A stretch of 64,000 nt of DNA from Liolophura sinensis (GCF_032854445.1 NC_088302.1:40862191-40926190), one strand, 5' to 3'; counted from the stretch's first letter, positions 33,467-45,425 are shown. A program made the numbers and translations. Notes: a model not told the origin generated them from the sequence alone.

Positions 33467-35395
33467 TGTATGGATTTTTATGTGACTTCATGACCCTCAT
33501 GTGGGTATGTCACTGCCTTTTTTATGTGACTTCATGACCCTCATGTGGGTATGTCACTGCCTTTTTCATGTGACTTCATGACCCTCAGGTGGGTATGGCA
33601 CTGCTTTTTTTATGTGACCTCATGACCCTCAGGTGGGTATGTCACTGCCTTTTTTATGTGACTTCATGACACACAGGTGGGTATGTCACTGCTTTTTTAT
33701 GTGACTTCATGACCCTCAGGTGGGTATGGCACTGCTTTTTTTATGTGACTTCATGACCCTCATGTGGGTATGTCACTGCCTTTTTTATGTGACTTCATGA
33801 CCCTCAGGTGGGTATGGCACTGCTTTTTTTATCTGACTTCATGACCCTCGGGTGGGTATGGCACTGCTTTTTTTATGTGACTTCATGACCCTCAGGTGGG
33901 TATGTCACTGCCTTTTTTATGTGACTTCATGACCCTCATGTGGGTATGTCACTGCCTTTTTTATGTGACTTCATGACATGCAGGTGGGTATGGCACTGCT
34001 TTTTTATGTGACTTCATGACACGCAGGTGGGTATGTCACTGCCTTTTTTATCTGACTTCATGACCCTCATGTGGGTATGTCACTGCTTTTTTTATGTGAC
34101 TTCATGACCCTCATGTGGGTATGTCACTGCCTTTTTTATATGACTTTATGACCCTCAGGTGGGTATGTCACTGCTTTTTTTATGTGACTTCATGACCCTC
34201 ATGTGGGTATGTCACTGCTTTTTTATGTGACTTCATGACACGCAGGTGGGTATGGCACTGCTTTTTTATGTGACTTTATGACCTCAGGTGGTTATGTCAC
34301 TGCCTTTTTTTTATGTGACTTCATGACACGCAGGTGGGTATGGCACTGCTTTTTTATGTTACTTTATGACCTCAGGTGGGTATGTCACTGCCTTTTTTTT
34401 ATGTGACTTCATGACCCTCATGTGGGTATCTCACTGCCTTTTTTATATGACTTTATGACCCTCAGGTGGGTATGTCACTGCCTTTTTTATGTGACTTCAT
34501 GACCCTCATGTGGGTATGTCACTGCCTTTTTTATGTGACTTCATGACACGCAGGTGGGTATGTCACTGCCTTTATGTGACTTCGTGACCCTCATGTGGGT
34601 ATGTCACTGCCTTTTTTATGTGACTTCATGACCCTCATGTGGGTATGTCACTGCCATTTTTATATGACTTTATGACCCTCAGGTGGGTATGTCACTGCCT
34701 TTTTTATGTGACTTCATGACCCTCATGTGGGTATGTCACTGCCTTTTTTATGTGACTTCATGACACGCAGGTGGGTATGTCACTGCCTTTTTTATGTGAC
34801 TTCATGACCCTCATGTGGGTATGTCACTGCCTTTTTTATATGACTTTATGACCCTCAGGTGGGTATGTCACTGCCTTTTTTATGTGACTTCATGACCCTC
34901 ATGTGGGTATGTCACTGCCTTTTTTATATGACTTTATGACCCTCAGGTGGGTATGTCACTGCCTTTTTTATGTGACTTCATGACACGCAGGTGGGTATGT
35001 CACTGCCTTTTTTATGTGACTTCATGACCCTCAGGTGGGTATGTCACTGCCTTTTTTATGTGACTTCATGACCCTCATGTGGGTATGTCACTGCCTTTTT
35101 TATGTGACTTTATGACCCTCAGGTGGGTATGCCACTGCCTTTTTTATGTGACTTCATGACACGCAGGTGGGTATGTCACTGCCTTTTTTATGTGACTTCA
35201 TGACCCTCATGTGGGTATGGCACTGCTTTTTTTATGTGACTTCATGACCCTCATGTGGGTATGTCACTGCCTTTTTTATGTGACTTCATGACCCTCAGGT
35301 GGGTATGTCACTGCCTTTTTTTATGGGACTTTATGACACACAGGTGGGTATGTCACTGCTTTTTTTATGTGACTTCAGGTGGATATTTTGCTGCA
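33467..35395. repeat. 44-bp array, ~43 copies
   Basis: Unit 'ttttttatgtgacttcatga' + 'ccctcatgtgggtatgtcac' + 'tgcc'. Two variant types, 'ccctcatgtggg' and 'acacgcaggtggg', alternate in blocks. Unit length varies slightly with the T-run. A stray partial copy lies at 39004-39035. Confidence 0.96.
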
Positions 35396-35399
35396 TTTT

Positions 35400-35600
35400 T
35401 CAGGTGACACATTTTGCTTGATTCAGAGTGACTCATCCACCTTTATGCAGGGCCACGTAAACTTTTTTTGTGATGTTTGATTAATTTCTTGTCAGAAAAA
35501 GTTCATTGATGGAATAAGATTTATAGTTTTAAGCCTTTAATGTGCTTCTGAAAGTGCAATTTTACATACCAAACTTAAAGTGAAATACAGTATATCCGTA
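35400..35600 (+). repeat. Interspersed repeat shared with 25230-25380 and 45640-45830
   Basis: Common ordered words: 'acacattttgcttgattc', 'agggccac', 'ttgattaatttctt', 'cttctgaaagtgca'. Unclassified dispersed repeat. Confidence 0.45.
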
Positions 35601-35767
35601 ACAGACCTACAGGTTATTGGTATCTACAACCTGCTACTTCATGAAAACAATGAGCAGGTATAGCTGTTTTCTTTGGCCAAAGCCTCTGTTGCATTTTATT
35701 TAATTTTCCACCAGGTAGCTAGCTGCTTTTCCAGAATAGCCTTCTACTAAAAGTAATAATGGTATAT

Positions 35768-37372
35768 GTGTGAGTGTGGATTGTATTTTGACCCGTGCAG
35801 AACTGTCTGGAGAACTGTTATATCACAGTATCTGACCCGACCATGTGTGAGTGTGGACTTGTATTTTGACCAGTGCAGAACTGTCTGGAGAACTGTTGTA
35901 TCACAGTATCTGACCTGGCCATGTGTGAGTGTGGACTTGTATTTTGACCAGTGCAGAACTGTCTGGAGAACTGTTATATCACAGTATCTGACCCGACCAT
36001 GTGTGAGTGTGGACCTTTTTAGACCAGTGCAGAACTGTCTGGAGAACTGTTATATCACAGTATTTGACCCGACCATGTGTGAGTGTGAACTTTTTTTGAC
36101 CAGTGCAGAACTGTCTGGAGAACTGTTATATCACAGTATTTGACCCAACCATGTGTGAGTGTGGACTTTTTTTGACCAGTGCAGAACTGTCTGGAGAACT
36201 GTTATATCACAGTATTTGACCCGACCATGTGTGAGTGTGGACTTTTTTTGACCAGCGCAGAACTGTCTGGAGAACTGTTATATCACAGTATTTGACCCGA
36301 CCATGTGTGAGTGTGAACTTTTTTTGACCAGTGCAGAACTGCCTGGAGAACTGTTATATCACAGTATTTGACCCGACCATGTGTGAGTGTGGACTTTTTT
36401 TGACCAGTGCAGAACTGTCTGGAGAACTGTTATATCGCAGTATTTGACCTGACCATGTGTGAGTGTGGACTTTTTTTGACCAGTGCAAAACTGTCTGGAG
36501 AACTGTTATATTACAGTATTTGACCCGACCATGTGTGAGTGTGGACTTTTTTTGACCAGTGCAGGACTGTCTGGAGAACTGTTATATTACAGTATCTGAC
36601 CCGACCATGTGTGAGTGTGGACTTTTTTTGACCAGTGCAGAACTGTCTGGAGAACTGTTATATCACAGTATCTGACCCGACCATGTGTGAGTGTGGACTT
36701 TTTTTGACCAGTGCAAAACTGTCTGGAGAACTGTTATATCACAGTATTTGACCCGACCATGTGTGAGTGTGGACTTCTTTTGACCAGTGCAGAACTGTCT
36801 GGAGAACTGTTATATCACAGTATTTGACCCGACCATGTGTGAGTGTGGACTTTTTTTGACCAGTGCAAAACTGTCTGGAGAACTGTTATATCACAGTATT
36901 TGACCCGACCATGTGTGAGTGTGGACTTTTTTTGACCAGTGCAAAACTGTCTGGAGAACTGTTATATCACAGTATTTGACCCGACCATGTGTGAGTGTGG
37001 ACTTTTTTTGACCAGTGCAGGACTGTCTGGAGAACTGTTATATTACAGTATCTGACCCGACCATGTGTGAGTGTGGACTTTTTTTGACCAGTGCAGAACT
37101 GTCTGGAGAACTGTTATATCACAGTATCTGACCCGACCATGTGTGAGTGTGGACTTTTTTTGACCAGTGCAGAACTGTCTGGAGAACTGTTATATCACAG
37201 TATTTGACCCGACCATGTGTGAGTGTGGACTTCTTTTGACCAGTGCAGAACTGTCTGGAGAACTGTTATATCACAGTATTTGACCCGACCATGTGTGAGT
37301 GTGGACTTGTATTTTGACCAGTGCAGAACTGTCTGGAGAACTGTTATATCACAGTATCTGACCCGACCAGAC
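35768..37372. repeat. ~76-bp array, ~21 copies
   Basis: Unit 'accatgtgtgagtgtggact' + T-run + 'gaccagtgcagaactgtctg' + 'gagaactgttatatcacagt' + 'atttgacccg'. Length changes come from the T-run, which breaks reading frames; apparent open frames are not coding. A duplicated sub-block order suggests unequal exchange. Confidence 0.96.
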
Positions 37373-38039
37373 CAGAGCAGTGTACATGACCTCATGTCTG
37401 ACAGCCACAACGGAAGCTCTCTGGTTATTGATTCGGGAAGCTATTAAGTAGTATAGTGGTCACAGAATGCCTGAGGCCCAGGAACTTAGTCTCGGAAGTC
37501 AAGAGTCGGCTGTCTGCTGTGGTTAATCTATCAGACTGATTGACACCGGGATTACTGGTCCAGGATGTAAACTGAAGGCTTTGTATGTATCTACATATGA
37601 GTATACATAGACATATGTCAGATAGGGTGTTAATCATTCTTGACGTGTTTTTTTTTTGTTTTCAGACTTGTCAAAGATTTCTGGCTTAAAAGAGGCTCAT
37701 TCAGCTAATAGTTTTGTGATTGTTCAGTGGGGTGAAAAAGACTGACTGATATTTAAATCCCTCCATCTGTGAAATCAGGTTACAGGTTTATCTAGAACTT
37801 ACAGTAGTTCTGCGAAGTAGTTCGCCAAAAAGGTTATAAGAATGGCGAATGAGTTCAGACTGATTTGAACATTGACCATTATTGGAAGTTGGAAGCTTTG
37901 ATGTAGCCTACCTCCATTGTAAAACGGCTGAGTGAAGGTGTTGTAATTGAATTGGTTTCTTTTCAAATAGTGGAAGGGTGGTCTAGGTTGTGACTGTATC
38001 ATGGGCAGTAACACTTCTTGTCAGTAGCTGGCTGACTCA

Positions 38040-40749
38040 ATGATGCAGGAGTTGCCAGGAACCTCCGATAGTAACAGGGACCTCAGCTTCCTGGAGGCCG
38101 TCCTGCAGAAAAAAGACGTGGACCTCAGTTTACAGAAGAGCGAGGCAGGCTCGCGGGTCTCTGTTCTTCGGCAGAACGGCAACGTGAGCCGCCCATCGAG
38201 CCTCTCCAAGAGAGGCAGCATCAACCTGTCGCGACAGAGCCTGGACTCGTCCAAAGATTCGCTGGTCTATCGCTGTGAGAGCAGCCCAGTGTCGAGACTC
38301 CTGGTCAGTCTGGGTCACTTGTCCCTGGTTGCCCTCATCCTGGCCGTGCTGGCAGTACAGCTACTACTCTCCATAGCACAGGTAAACTACGCCCCCAGTC
38401 ATGATACTCTTGTCAACAACTCCTTTGTGTTCGAGGATGTGCTGGAAGTGGGTGTTGCCATGACAACTCTTGTGGTGGTCCTCAACCTGTGCTGCCTCAT
38501 TGTCTGCACAATGCAGGTTTTCTTTGTGGCCAAAATTCTCAGTCTGCCTCAGGGTGAAGAAAGGTAAGTGTCAGTATTATATGACAAGGTATGTCATATC
38601 ATGGTTTTGCAGTGAAGCAGCATTATATAAAACATACTGACCAACTTTGCGACAACACAAAAAGTCTCTTGATGTGAATGACATGCATGCAATATGGAAA
38701 TGGACATTAAAACTCCAGGTAGACTTAAGTGAGTGTCACAACATTAGAAATTGTTTAAAAGAAAATTTATTTATTTATTTGAATGCTGTTTTGTGCCATA
38801 CGCAAGAATATTTCGCTTATACGACTGTGGCCAGCGTTATGGTTTGAGGAAACCGGGCAAAGCCTGTTGGGGAAACCCACGACCATCTGCAGGTTGCTGC
38901 CAGACCTTCCTACATACAGCAGGAGAGAAAGACAGCTGGAGCCAAACTTGAACTCACAGCGAGTGCACTAGTGAGAAGCCCCTGGGTCATTGCACCTTGC
39001 TGGCTAACTGCCTTTTTTATGTGACTTTATGACCCCGATCACCTCAGCCAGGGAGACCTCCTTTAAAAGAAAAAACGAACACTTAAAGATGAAAGGTGCA
39101 TCAATACCTTTCACATGTGAAAATACCTTTTATATGCATCAATAAAGTATCCCACAGGAAGTTTAAAAGGCATCACTTTTTATTTCTGTGATGTTGCACA
39201 ACCGAGATATCGCAGTTCAAAGTAAGCAGAATCACGCGCATTGAGACAATTGAAAGTGCCACCTTGTTGTCAGTGTTAACCAATGAGGCGCCAGTTATTT
39301 CTGTAACCCAACATTGCAGCTGTTTCTGCTTAAATCACCTGAACCCTGTTTTGCTTTTTAATCACTTGTGTGGGGTATTGGTGACTAGACATTGTGTTTC
39401 CAGTTTCTCTAACATGGTGCATCTCATGGGCACATAAATCCAGTTGACCAGATTTAGTGTTTTTAGTATACTCTACCTGGATGGCTTAAAGTATTCATAC
39501 CTGAATGCAAGGTTCACAAGTGAACTACAGTAGGTTATACAGTAGGCCACTGGTGAGGTGTGCCAAGAGACCAGTAGGCAACGGAACATCCCAGTATCTT
39601 TCATACATGTATACAGGAGCATTTTGATTGGACAATTTGGCCCAGCTTTTGAGACATACCTGTTTTTTATTGTTTCAGGGCCAAGAAGTATTTGGCTGAA
39701 TGCTCCAGCAGCCGCCTTATGGCCGTCATGGGGTTCTTTGTTTCTGTTCCAGCATTCTTTATCAGTACGTATAATGCTCACATTTCTCATGGCATTCTTT
39801 ATCAGCATGCTCACATTTCTCGTGGCATTCTTTATAAGTAAATGTAATGCTCACATTTCTCATGGCATTCTTTATCAGCCTGCTCACATTTCTCATGGCA
39901 TTCTTTATCAGTAAGTATAATGCTCACATTTCTCACGGCATTCTTTATGTATAAGTATAATGCTCACATTTCTCATGGGGTTCTTTGTATGTCTTCTGGC
40001 ATTCTTTATCAGTAAGGTTAGTGTTCACATTGCTCTGTGAGTTCTTCGTGTCTGTCGTTGTCATATGACTGAAAAATTGTTGAGTACGACGTTAAACCCC
40101 AAGCACTCACGCACTCATTCTTCGTGTGTGTTTTAGCATCATTAGCATAATCTTGACAAGTTGATTTCTTATGAGGTGTTTATGTATGAAGTTGCTGAAA
40201 AATACATTATTATTTAGTAGGCTTTGAATACCTGTCATATATTGTGCTTGGTCTGGAAAAACTTTCTTTAATGATTGACTGAAGAGTCATGTTTTTATCA
40301 AAATCTGGCCTAGCAACAATATGCAATAAAAATAAGTAGGGAAGAGAATTTTTCACATCAAACTTGGCTGAAATTTCTTCTACTAGCTCACATGCCATTT
40401 GTGAAACAATTAGATTTGGCCATTTTGGCCGAAGACACCCTGAAAATCATGATTTCAATTTGTCGCCTGATTATGGTACATATAGGACTCCCTTTTTGTT
40501 TGTACAGGTTTGATACTGTTCACACTCCTGAAGTTCCGATCAACCCCTGCGATTGTGTCCACAGGCGTACTGGCCGTGGGCATCCTAATGTGTCTGTTAA
40601 CCATGATGCAGAATACATACCACTGGCGTGTGGAGAAAGAGAGGGCGGATGATGGGTTCCCAGCCTACGACCCGCCACCCAGTTCCATGTACAAATCTGC
40701 CCCACTAGAATTAGGCCCTACAAAGAGTGAGCTGTCCACACTTGTCTGA
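38040..40749 (+). CDS. Four-transmembrane protein, TMEM221/Jiraiya-like
   Basis: Three exons: 38040-38563, 39679-39764, 40508-40749 (GT-AG, phases 2 then 1), total 852 nt, 283 aa. The Ser/Arg-rich cytoplasmic N-terminus (1-82) has RPSSLSKRGS, likely phosphorylation targets. Four hydrophobic segments lie near 86-113, 135-166, 186-211 and 218-240. An NNS glycosylation sequon at 126 sits in the first loop. The tail is Pro/Tyr-rich (AYDPPPSSMYK) and ends STLV, a class I PDZ ligand pattern. Topology and length fit TMEM221 (Xenopus Jiraiya, which restrains BMP receptor II), but I recognise this by layout rather than residue-level recall; another tetraspan family is possible. Start: first of two adjacent ATGs (38040/38043). 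Exon 2's donor region is tandemly repeated and a ~32-bp array begins right after the stop. Confidence 0.75.
38760..39060 (-). mobile_element. SINE family 1, nearly full length, with inserted 44-bp-array fragment
   Basis: TTTA tail, 'tgtgccatacgcaagaatat', 'gaccatctgcaggttgctgc', head 'ggtcattgcaccttgctggc'. Within the head, a ~30-bp piece of the 44-bp array ('tgccttttttatgtgact') replaces or interrupts the expected 'taac-tgcctcagcc' text. Intron 1 of the TMEM221-like gene. Confidence 0.8.
39729..40050 (+). repeat. ~40-bp array of the TMEM221-like exon 2/intron 2 junction
   Basis: Exon 2 ends 'gcattctttatca' and the intron starts 'gtacgtataatgctcacatt'. The following DNA repeats 'ggcattctttatcagtaagt' + 'ataatgctcacatttctcat' some 7-8 times, with variants lacking the donor ('atcagcatgctcac'). 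The last copies recover more exon text ('catggggttctttgt'). Confidence 0.9.
40055..40115 (+). mobile_element. SINE family 2 tail fragment
   Basis: 'gtcatatgactgaaaaattg', 'ttgagtacgacgttaaaccc', 'caagcactcacgcactca'. Confidence 0.75.
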
Positions 40750-40776
40750 CTGTTAAGGGCAAAGAGTTTTAGCAAG

Positions 40777-41660
40777 GACATTCATGTGTTTAGTAATTGT
40801 GGATCACAGACAATCAGTTTAGTAATGCTGCAGCATGGACTGTCATGTGTTTAGGAATGCCGCAGCATGGGCTATCACCTGTTAAGTAATGCTGCAGCAT
40901 GGACTATCACGTGTTTAATAATGCCTCAGCAGGGACTAACACATATTTAGTAATGCTGCAGCAGGGACTATCACATTTGTAGTAAAGCCACATGGACAAT
41001 CACGTGTTTAGTAATGCCTCAGCAGGGACTATCACATGTTAGGAATATTGCAGCATGGACTATCACGTGTTTAGTAATGCTGCTGCACATGTTTAGTAAT
41101 GTCACAGCATGGACTATCACGTGTTTAGTAATGCCACAGCATGGACTATCATGTGTTTAGTAATGCCACAGCATGGACTATCACGCGTTTAGTAATGCTG
41201 CTGCACGTGTTTAGTAATGTCACAGCATGGACTATCACGTGTTTAGTAATGCCACAGCTGGGACTCTCATGTGTTTAGTAATGCCGCAGCAGAGACTATC
41301 ACGTTTAGTAAAGCCACAGCATGGACTATCACATGTTTAGTAATGCAGCAGCATGGACTATCACATGTTTAGTAATGCCGCACCAGGGACTATGACATGT
41401 GTAGTAAAGCCAGAGCATGGACAATCATATGTTAGGAGTATTGCAACATGGACAGTCACATGTTAGGAGAACCGCAGCATTGACAGTCACATGTTAGGAG
41501 TACTGCAGCATCAACAATCACATGTTAGGAGTACTGCAGCATTGACAGTCGCATGTTAGGAGTACTGCAGCATTGACAGGCACATGTTAGGAGTACTGCA
41601 GCATTGACAGGCACATGTTAGGAATACCGCAGCATGGACGGTCACGTGTTGAGGAATGCT
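40777..41660. repeat. ~32-bp array downstream of the TMEM221-like stop (likely 3' UTR)
   Basis: About 28 imperfect copies of 'agtaatgccacagcatggac' + 'tatcacgtgttt'. The 3' part switches to 'catgttaggagtactgcagc' variants. It starts ~30 nt after the stop, so it probably lies in the 3' UTR (inference). Confidence 0.92.
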
Positions 41661-42314
41661 TCAGTGTGGACAATCTCAAGTGCATAGTAAAACTACTGCT
41701 CGGACTGTCATGTTTAGGATTGCTGCAGTATGGACAATCTTGTGGTTAGTAATACTCCACCACGGACAACCATCAACAGTCATGTGTTCAGCAACTGGGA
41801 CAATATTGACGATATGTTTAGTAATTCTGCAGGATGGGCAAACATATATAATTAATATAATACTTTATCATTATCGTATGTCTCCACATAAAGGTTTGCC
41901 AGATGCTTCAGATTCTAAATCATATATGAATAATAGCATTAGTCATATATACTGAAGCATGTGTACTACAGACTGTACTAAATTATGACACCTGTTTCAT
42001 ATCATTGCTGTATTCTAGCATTTCCTTTATGTGAAGAGCTTTGTGATGATTTCCTCGTTCTTGACATTATTATTATTATTATAATTATTACAATATTTGT
42101 GTGTTGAAATATGTGTACTGGTACAATTATGTTAACGTGATGCAAAGCATTTTTGATCATGAATGTCAATATTCTTCAAATATGGTGAAACATTTTGAAT
42201 TTAAATATTTGGCATCAATTTTTGCCATTAACCGTGTAATAAAATTGACCAAACAACCAAGTGTTACAGATTTAACATTTTCAGCATTTATATGGGTCAC
42301 CATGTGTATGATCA

Positions 42315-42585
42315 TTTATTATTTATTTATCTGATTAATGGTTTATGCCGTACTCAAGAATATTTCACTTATATGACTGTGGCCAGCATTATGGTGGGTG
42401 GAAACCGGGCAGAGCCCGGGGGAAACCCATGACCATCCGCAGGTTGCTGCCAGACCTTCCCACGTACGGCCGGAGAGGAAGCCAGCATGAGCTGGACTTG
42501 AACTCAGTGATCGCATTGGTGGAAGACTCCTGGGTCATTACGCTGCGCTAGCGCGCTAACCGACTGAGCCACAAGGGCCCCTATG
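42315..42585 (-). mobile_element. SINE family 1, full length
   Basis: From the TTTA tail through 'tatgccgtactcaagaatat', 'gaccatccgcaggttgctgc', 'gagctggacttgaactcag' to the head 'gcgctaaccgactgagccac'. The head A-box region is well preserved. Confidence 0.92.
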
Positions 42586-42814
42586 TGTATGAACTCGGAT
42601 AAGATAACAGTCTTGATATTTTTGTTTTCTATACATAGTCTAAGCATGTCATAGACATGTGCATTACTAGTAGAGCAAGTGTTGAGCGGATGAGAGTTGT
42701 TGTGTTATGCATGTACAGTACAGTGATTGCTACAAAATGAGAGAAGTGATTTGTTATGATGTAATTTAATAAAAGACGGTTAACGGCAGAAGACTTTTTC
42801 TGAATTTCCATATT

Positions 42815-43075
42815 TAACGCTTTATTTCATTGGTGTTTTACGCCGTACTTAAGAATATTTCGCTTATACAACGATGACCAGCATTATGACGAGAGGAAAC
42901 CCGGATCAGAGAAACCCATGACCATCCACAAGTTGCTGGAAAACCATCCCATTTACGGCCGGAGAGGAAGCCAGCATGAGCTGGACTTGAACTCACAGGG
43001 ACCATATTGGTGAAAGGCCCCTTGGTCACTGCGCCGTGCTGGCATGCTAACATCCTCAGCCACAAAGGCCCCCTT
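42815..43075 (-). mobile_element. SINE family 1, full length
   Basis: 'ttggtgttttacgccgtact', 'cagcattatgacgagaggaa', 'gagctggacttgaactcaca', head 'catcctcagccacaaaggcc'. Confidence 0.9.
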
Positions 43076-43764
43076 ATTAAACATTATTCTTCGTGATTAT
43101 GAATTTGTTATGGACATTACTCCATACAATAATACCAGAACTTTGCTACCTCCGAAGAGCAGACTCGCATCTCATTATGGCGAAAGTCAAGTGGCTTTCA
43201 ATGAACGTGCATGAAAGACTGCAAAAAACAACACCTCCAGCACCATGGAATGCTTATCACCAAGTCTCCCACAAACAATAAGACTTGGGGAATTTAGAAA
43301 TCCATGTCCATGACTGGGATTGAAACCATACCAAGCGTGCCATATGTTGAGGGGAAAGCACCTTTACCACTGAGCCATGTCACACTCACAACTGGTAACA
43401 AGGTTAAGGCTAGCTTAAATCTGAATTCACTTTTGTACATTAGGAACTGAGGCGACACTAATTTTGTTTTTTCTTTTGAAGGGTGAGACAACAAAAAAAT
43501 CAATCAATTTTTTTGCTTCTGTTTGATCCTAATGCTTGAGATGACGTTCCTGTTTTTCAAGGCTTTCCGACTGCGTAAATATGTCTTTAACGGGAATAGT
43601 TGCTAGAACAGTCCACAATTCCCACAAATGGGATGTTTTTTGTTGTTTTTTTTCAGTTTTTATATCCTCTTCCATCATTGAAAAAAGTATCATTCTGCTC
43701 ACAAATTTGAATCGGTGTGGTACATGTAAATTGTTAAGCTTCCAAGATACTTTTTATGACACGA

Positions 43765-44135
43765 TACATTTGAGTGAGTAAGTGCTTGGGGTTTAACGTC
43801 GTACTCAACAATTTTTCAGTCATATGACGACGAAGGAATCATTAGGGTGCATGTACGTGTAATGTGCCTCCTTGTTGCAGGACGGATTTCCACCGCTCTT
43901 TTATTTAGTGCTGCTTCACTGAAACGACTTACCGAAGGCAAGTAAGCCGCCCCGCCCGAGCCATTATACTGATACGGGTCAACCAGTTGTTGCACTATCC
44001 CCTTCATGCTGAACGCCAAGCGAGGAAGTTACAACTTCCTCTTTTGAAATCTTAGGTGTGACTCGATCAAGGATTGATCCTGGATCTACCGGTCCCGAAA
44101 CGGACGCTCTACCAACTGTGCTATCCAGGCCGGTG
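43765..44135 (-). mobile_element. SINE family 2, full length
   Basis: Tail 'agtgcttggggtttaacgtc', body 'ccgccccgcccgagccatta' and 'gccaagcgaggaagttacaa', head 'ctaccaactgtgctatccag' with B box 'gattgatcctggatct'. Confidence 0.9.
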
Positions 44136-44811
44136 CAATACATTTGAAGTTAATACTGCTGGCCCAATGTCTAACAATACTTCACCAGGTAATGGTGCTT
44201 CACAAACTGCACTTTATAAAAGCTAACACCCAGCAAGAGCTTCTTTGAACACATGATCACTCCTTAGTGTGATGTTCTCAGAATTTAGGAGGTGGACTGT
44301 TTGCTAAAACTGTAGACAGGATATCAAGCAGTTCCTCAAACCATTCTCCTACCACATGGTTTCAATTGAGGGTTGGGAATAATTATGTGAAACAAAAAGG
44401 CAAAGCAGAGCATTTTTTTGTTAATAAAAGGTAACATAAACATTTATTTAATTCAATCTCTCACTGTCCGTTCGCATATGTACGCCTGGTATATACATAT
44501 AAACCATTCAAATTAACCAAAACGAAGGTGATTTAATGCATTAATTAAACAATTGGAGACTTCGTCGAACATCATATCATTGCAAAGGAATTATACAAAT
44601 ATTCGCCTCGATGCTTTAGTGCTGAAAACTAGATTCATCACTCAGCCAAATTCATGGGTAACACGAAAGAAACACATTCAGTGTAATGTGAAAAAAATTG
44701 CAAGAGGTTAAGAAGTTTCACAGCACCTAGTGAGATGTGAACATGTCCTAGAAACACATGCAACAGATGTATAATGTACATGAAACCTGTTCAGCTGCAG
44801 CTGTGTATAAA

Positions 44812-45425
44812 GGAAGGGGTTAGGGCTTCCTTGTACCCACACAACTACAGCCCAGCTATTACCGCCTCACCAACATTCATCACCAACATGCATTCTAACC
44901 CCAGCTTGTATGGCAACATGAATGGACTAGGGCTTCCTTGTACCCACAAAACTACAGCCCAGCTATTACCTCCTCTCGCCACGATATGGCTGAAATATTG
45001 CCGATGTGGCGTTAAGCCATAATCATTCATTCATTTATTACCTCCTCAACAACATTCATCACCAACATGTATTCTAACCCCAGTTTGTAGGGCAACATGA
45101 AGGGACTAGGGCTTCCTTGTACCCACACAACTACAGCCCAGCTATTACCTCCTCATCAACATTCATCACCAACATGTATTCTAACCCCAGTTTGTAGGGC
45201 AACATGAAGGAAGAGGCTAGGGCTTCCTTGTACTCACACAACTACAGCCCAACTATTACCTCCTCAACAACATTCATCACCAACATGTATTCTAACCCCA
45301 GCTTGTATGGCAACATGAAGGGACTAGGGCTTCCTTGTACCCACACAACTACAGCCCAGCTATTACCTCCTCAACAACATTCATCACCAACATGTATTCT
45401 AACCCCAGTTTGTAGGGCAAGGGTT
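44812..45425. repeat. 107-bp array, ~5.7 copies
   Basis: Units begin 'tagggcttccttgtacccac' and include 'cattcatcaccaacatgt' and 'attctaaccccag'. Starts at 44821, 44928, 45107, 45218 and 45325. The 179-bp spacing is one unit plus a 61-bp insert and its 11-bp duplication. Confidence 0.95.
44975..45035 (+). mobile_element. 61-bp SINE-tail insertion with 11-bp target duplication
   Basis: 'ctcgccacgatatggctgaa' ... 'gtggcgttaagccataatca' then 'ttcattcatt', flanked by exact 'tattacctcct' repeats (44964-44974 and 45036-45046). It resembles the tail of a third SINE family with no head: a strongly 5'-truncated retroposition inside one array unit. Confidence 0.82.

Larger units (their letters stand above)
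24598..38039. other. Intergenic region between MSTO1 and the TMEM221-like gene
   Basis: 13.4 kb holding five tandem arrays (26.3, 31.3, 32.8, 33.5 and 35.8 kb), three family 1 SINEs and diffuse interspersed repeats; no spliced gene could be built. 24890-25100 contains an internal duplication around 'cagtgttaaacaaaattgta'. 32020-32540 is GC-richer with short open frames but no recognisable domain or splice pattern. 28000-29500 and 30000-31200 show nothing I can name beyond AT-rich sequence. Confidence 0.6.

Noticed and set aside
31299-35395. CRISPR array (regular short repeats)
   Set aside because: Units are directly adjacent with no unique spacers, and the DNA is clearly eukaryotic.
35766-37447. 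Repeat protein MCECGLYFDPCRTVWRTVISQYLT
   Set aside because: The frame breaks with the T-run length in most units; a tandem DNA array explains it.
38040-38567. Single-exon 175-residue protein ending at TAA 38565
   Set aside because: The stop lies in a 'gtaagt' donor; splicing to 39679 and 40508 adds two more hydrophobic helices in phase.
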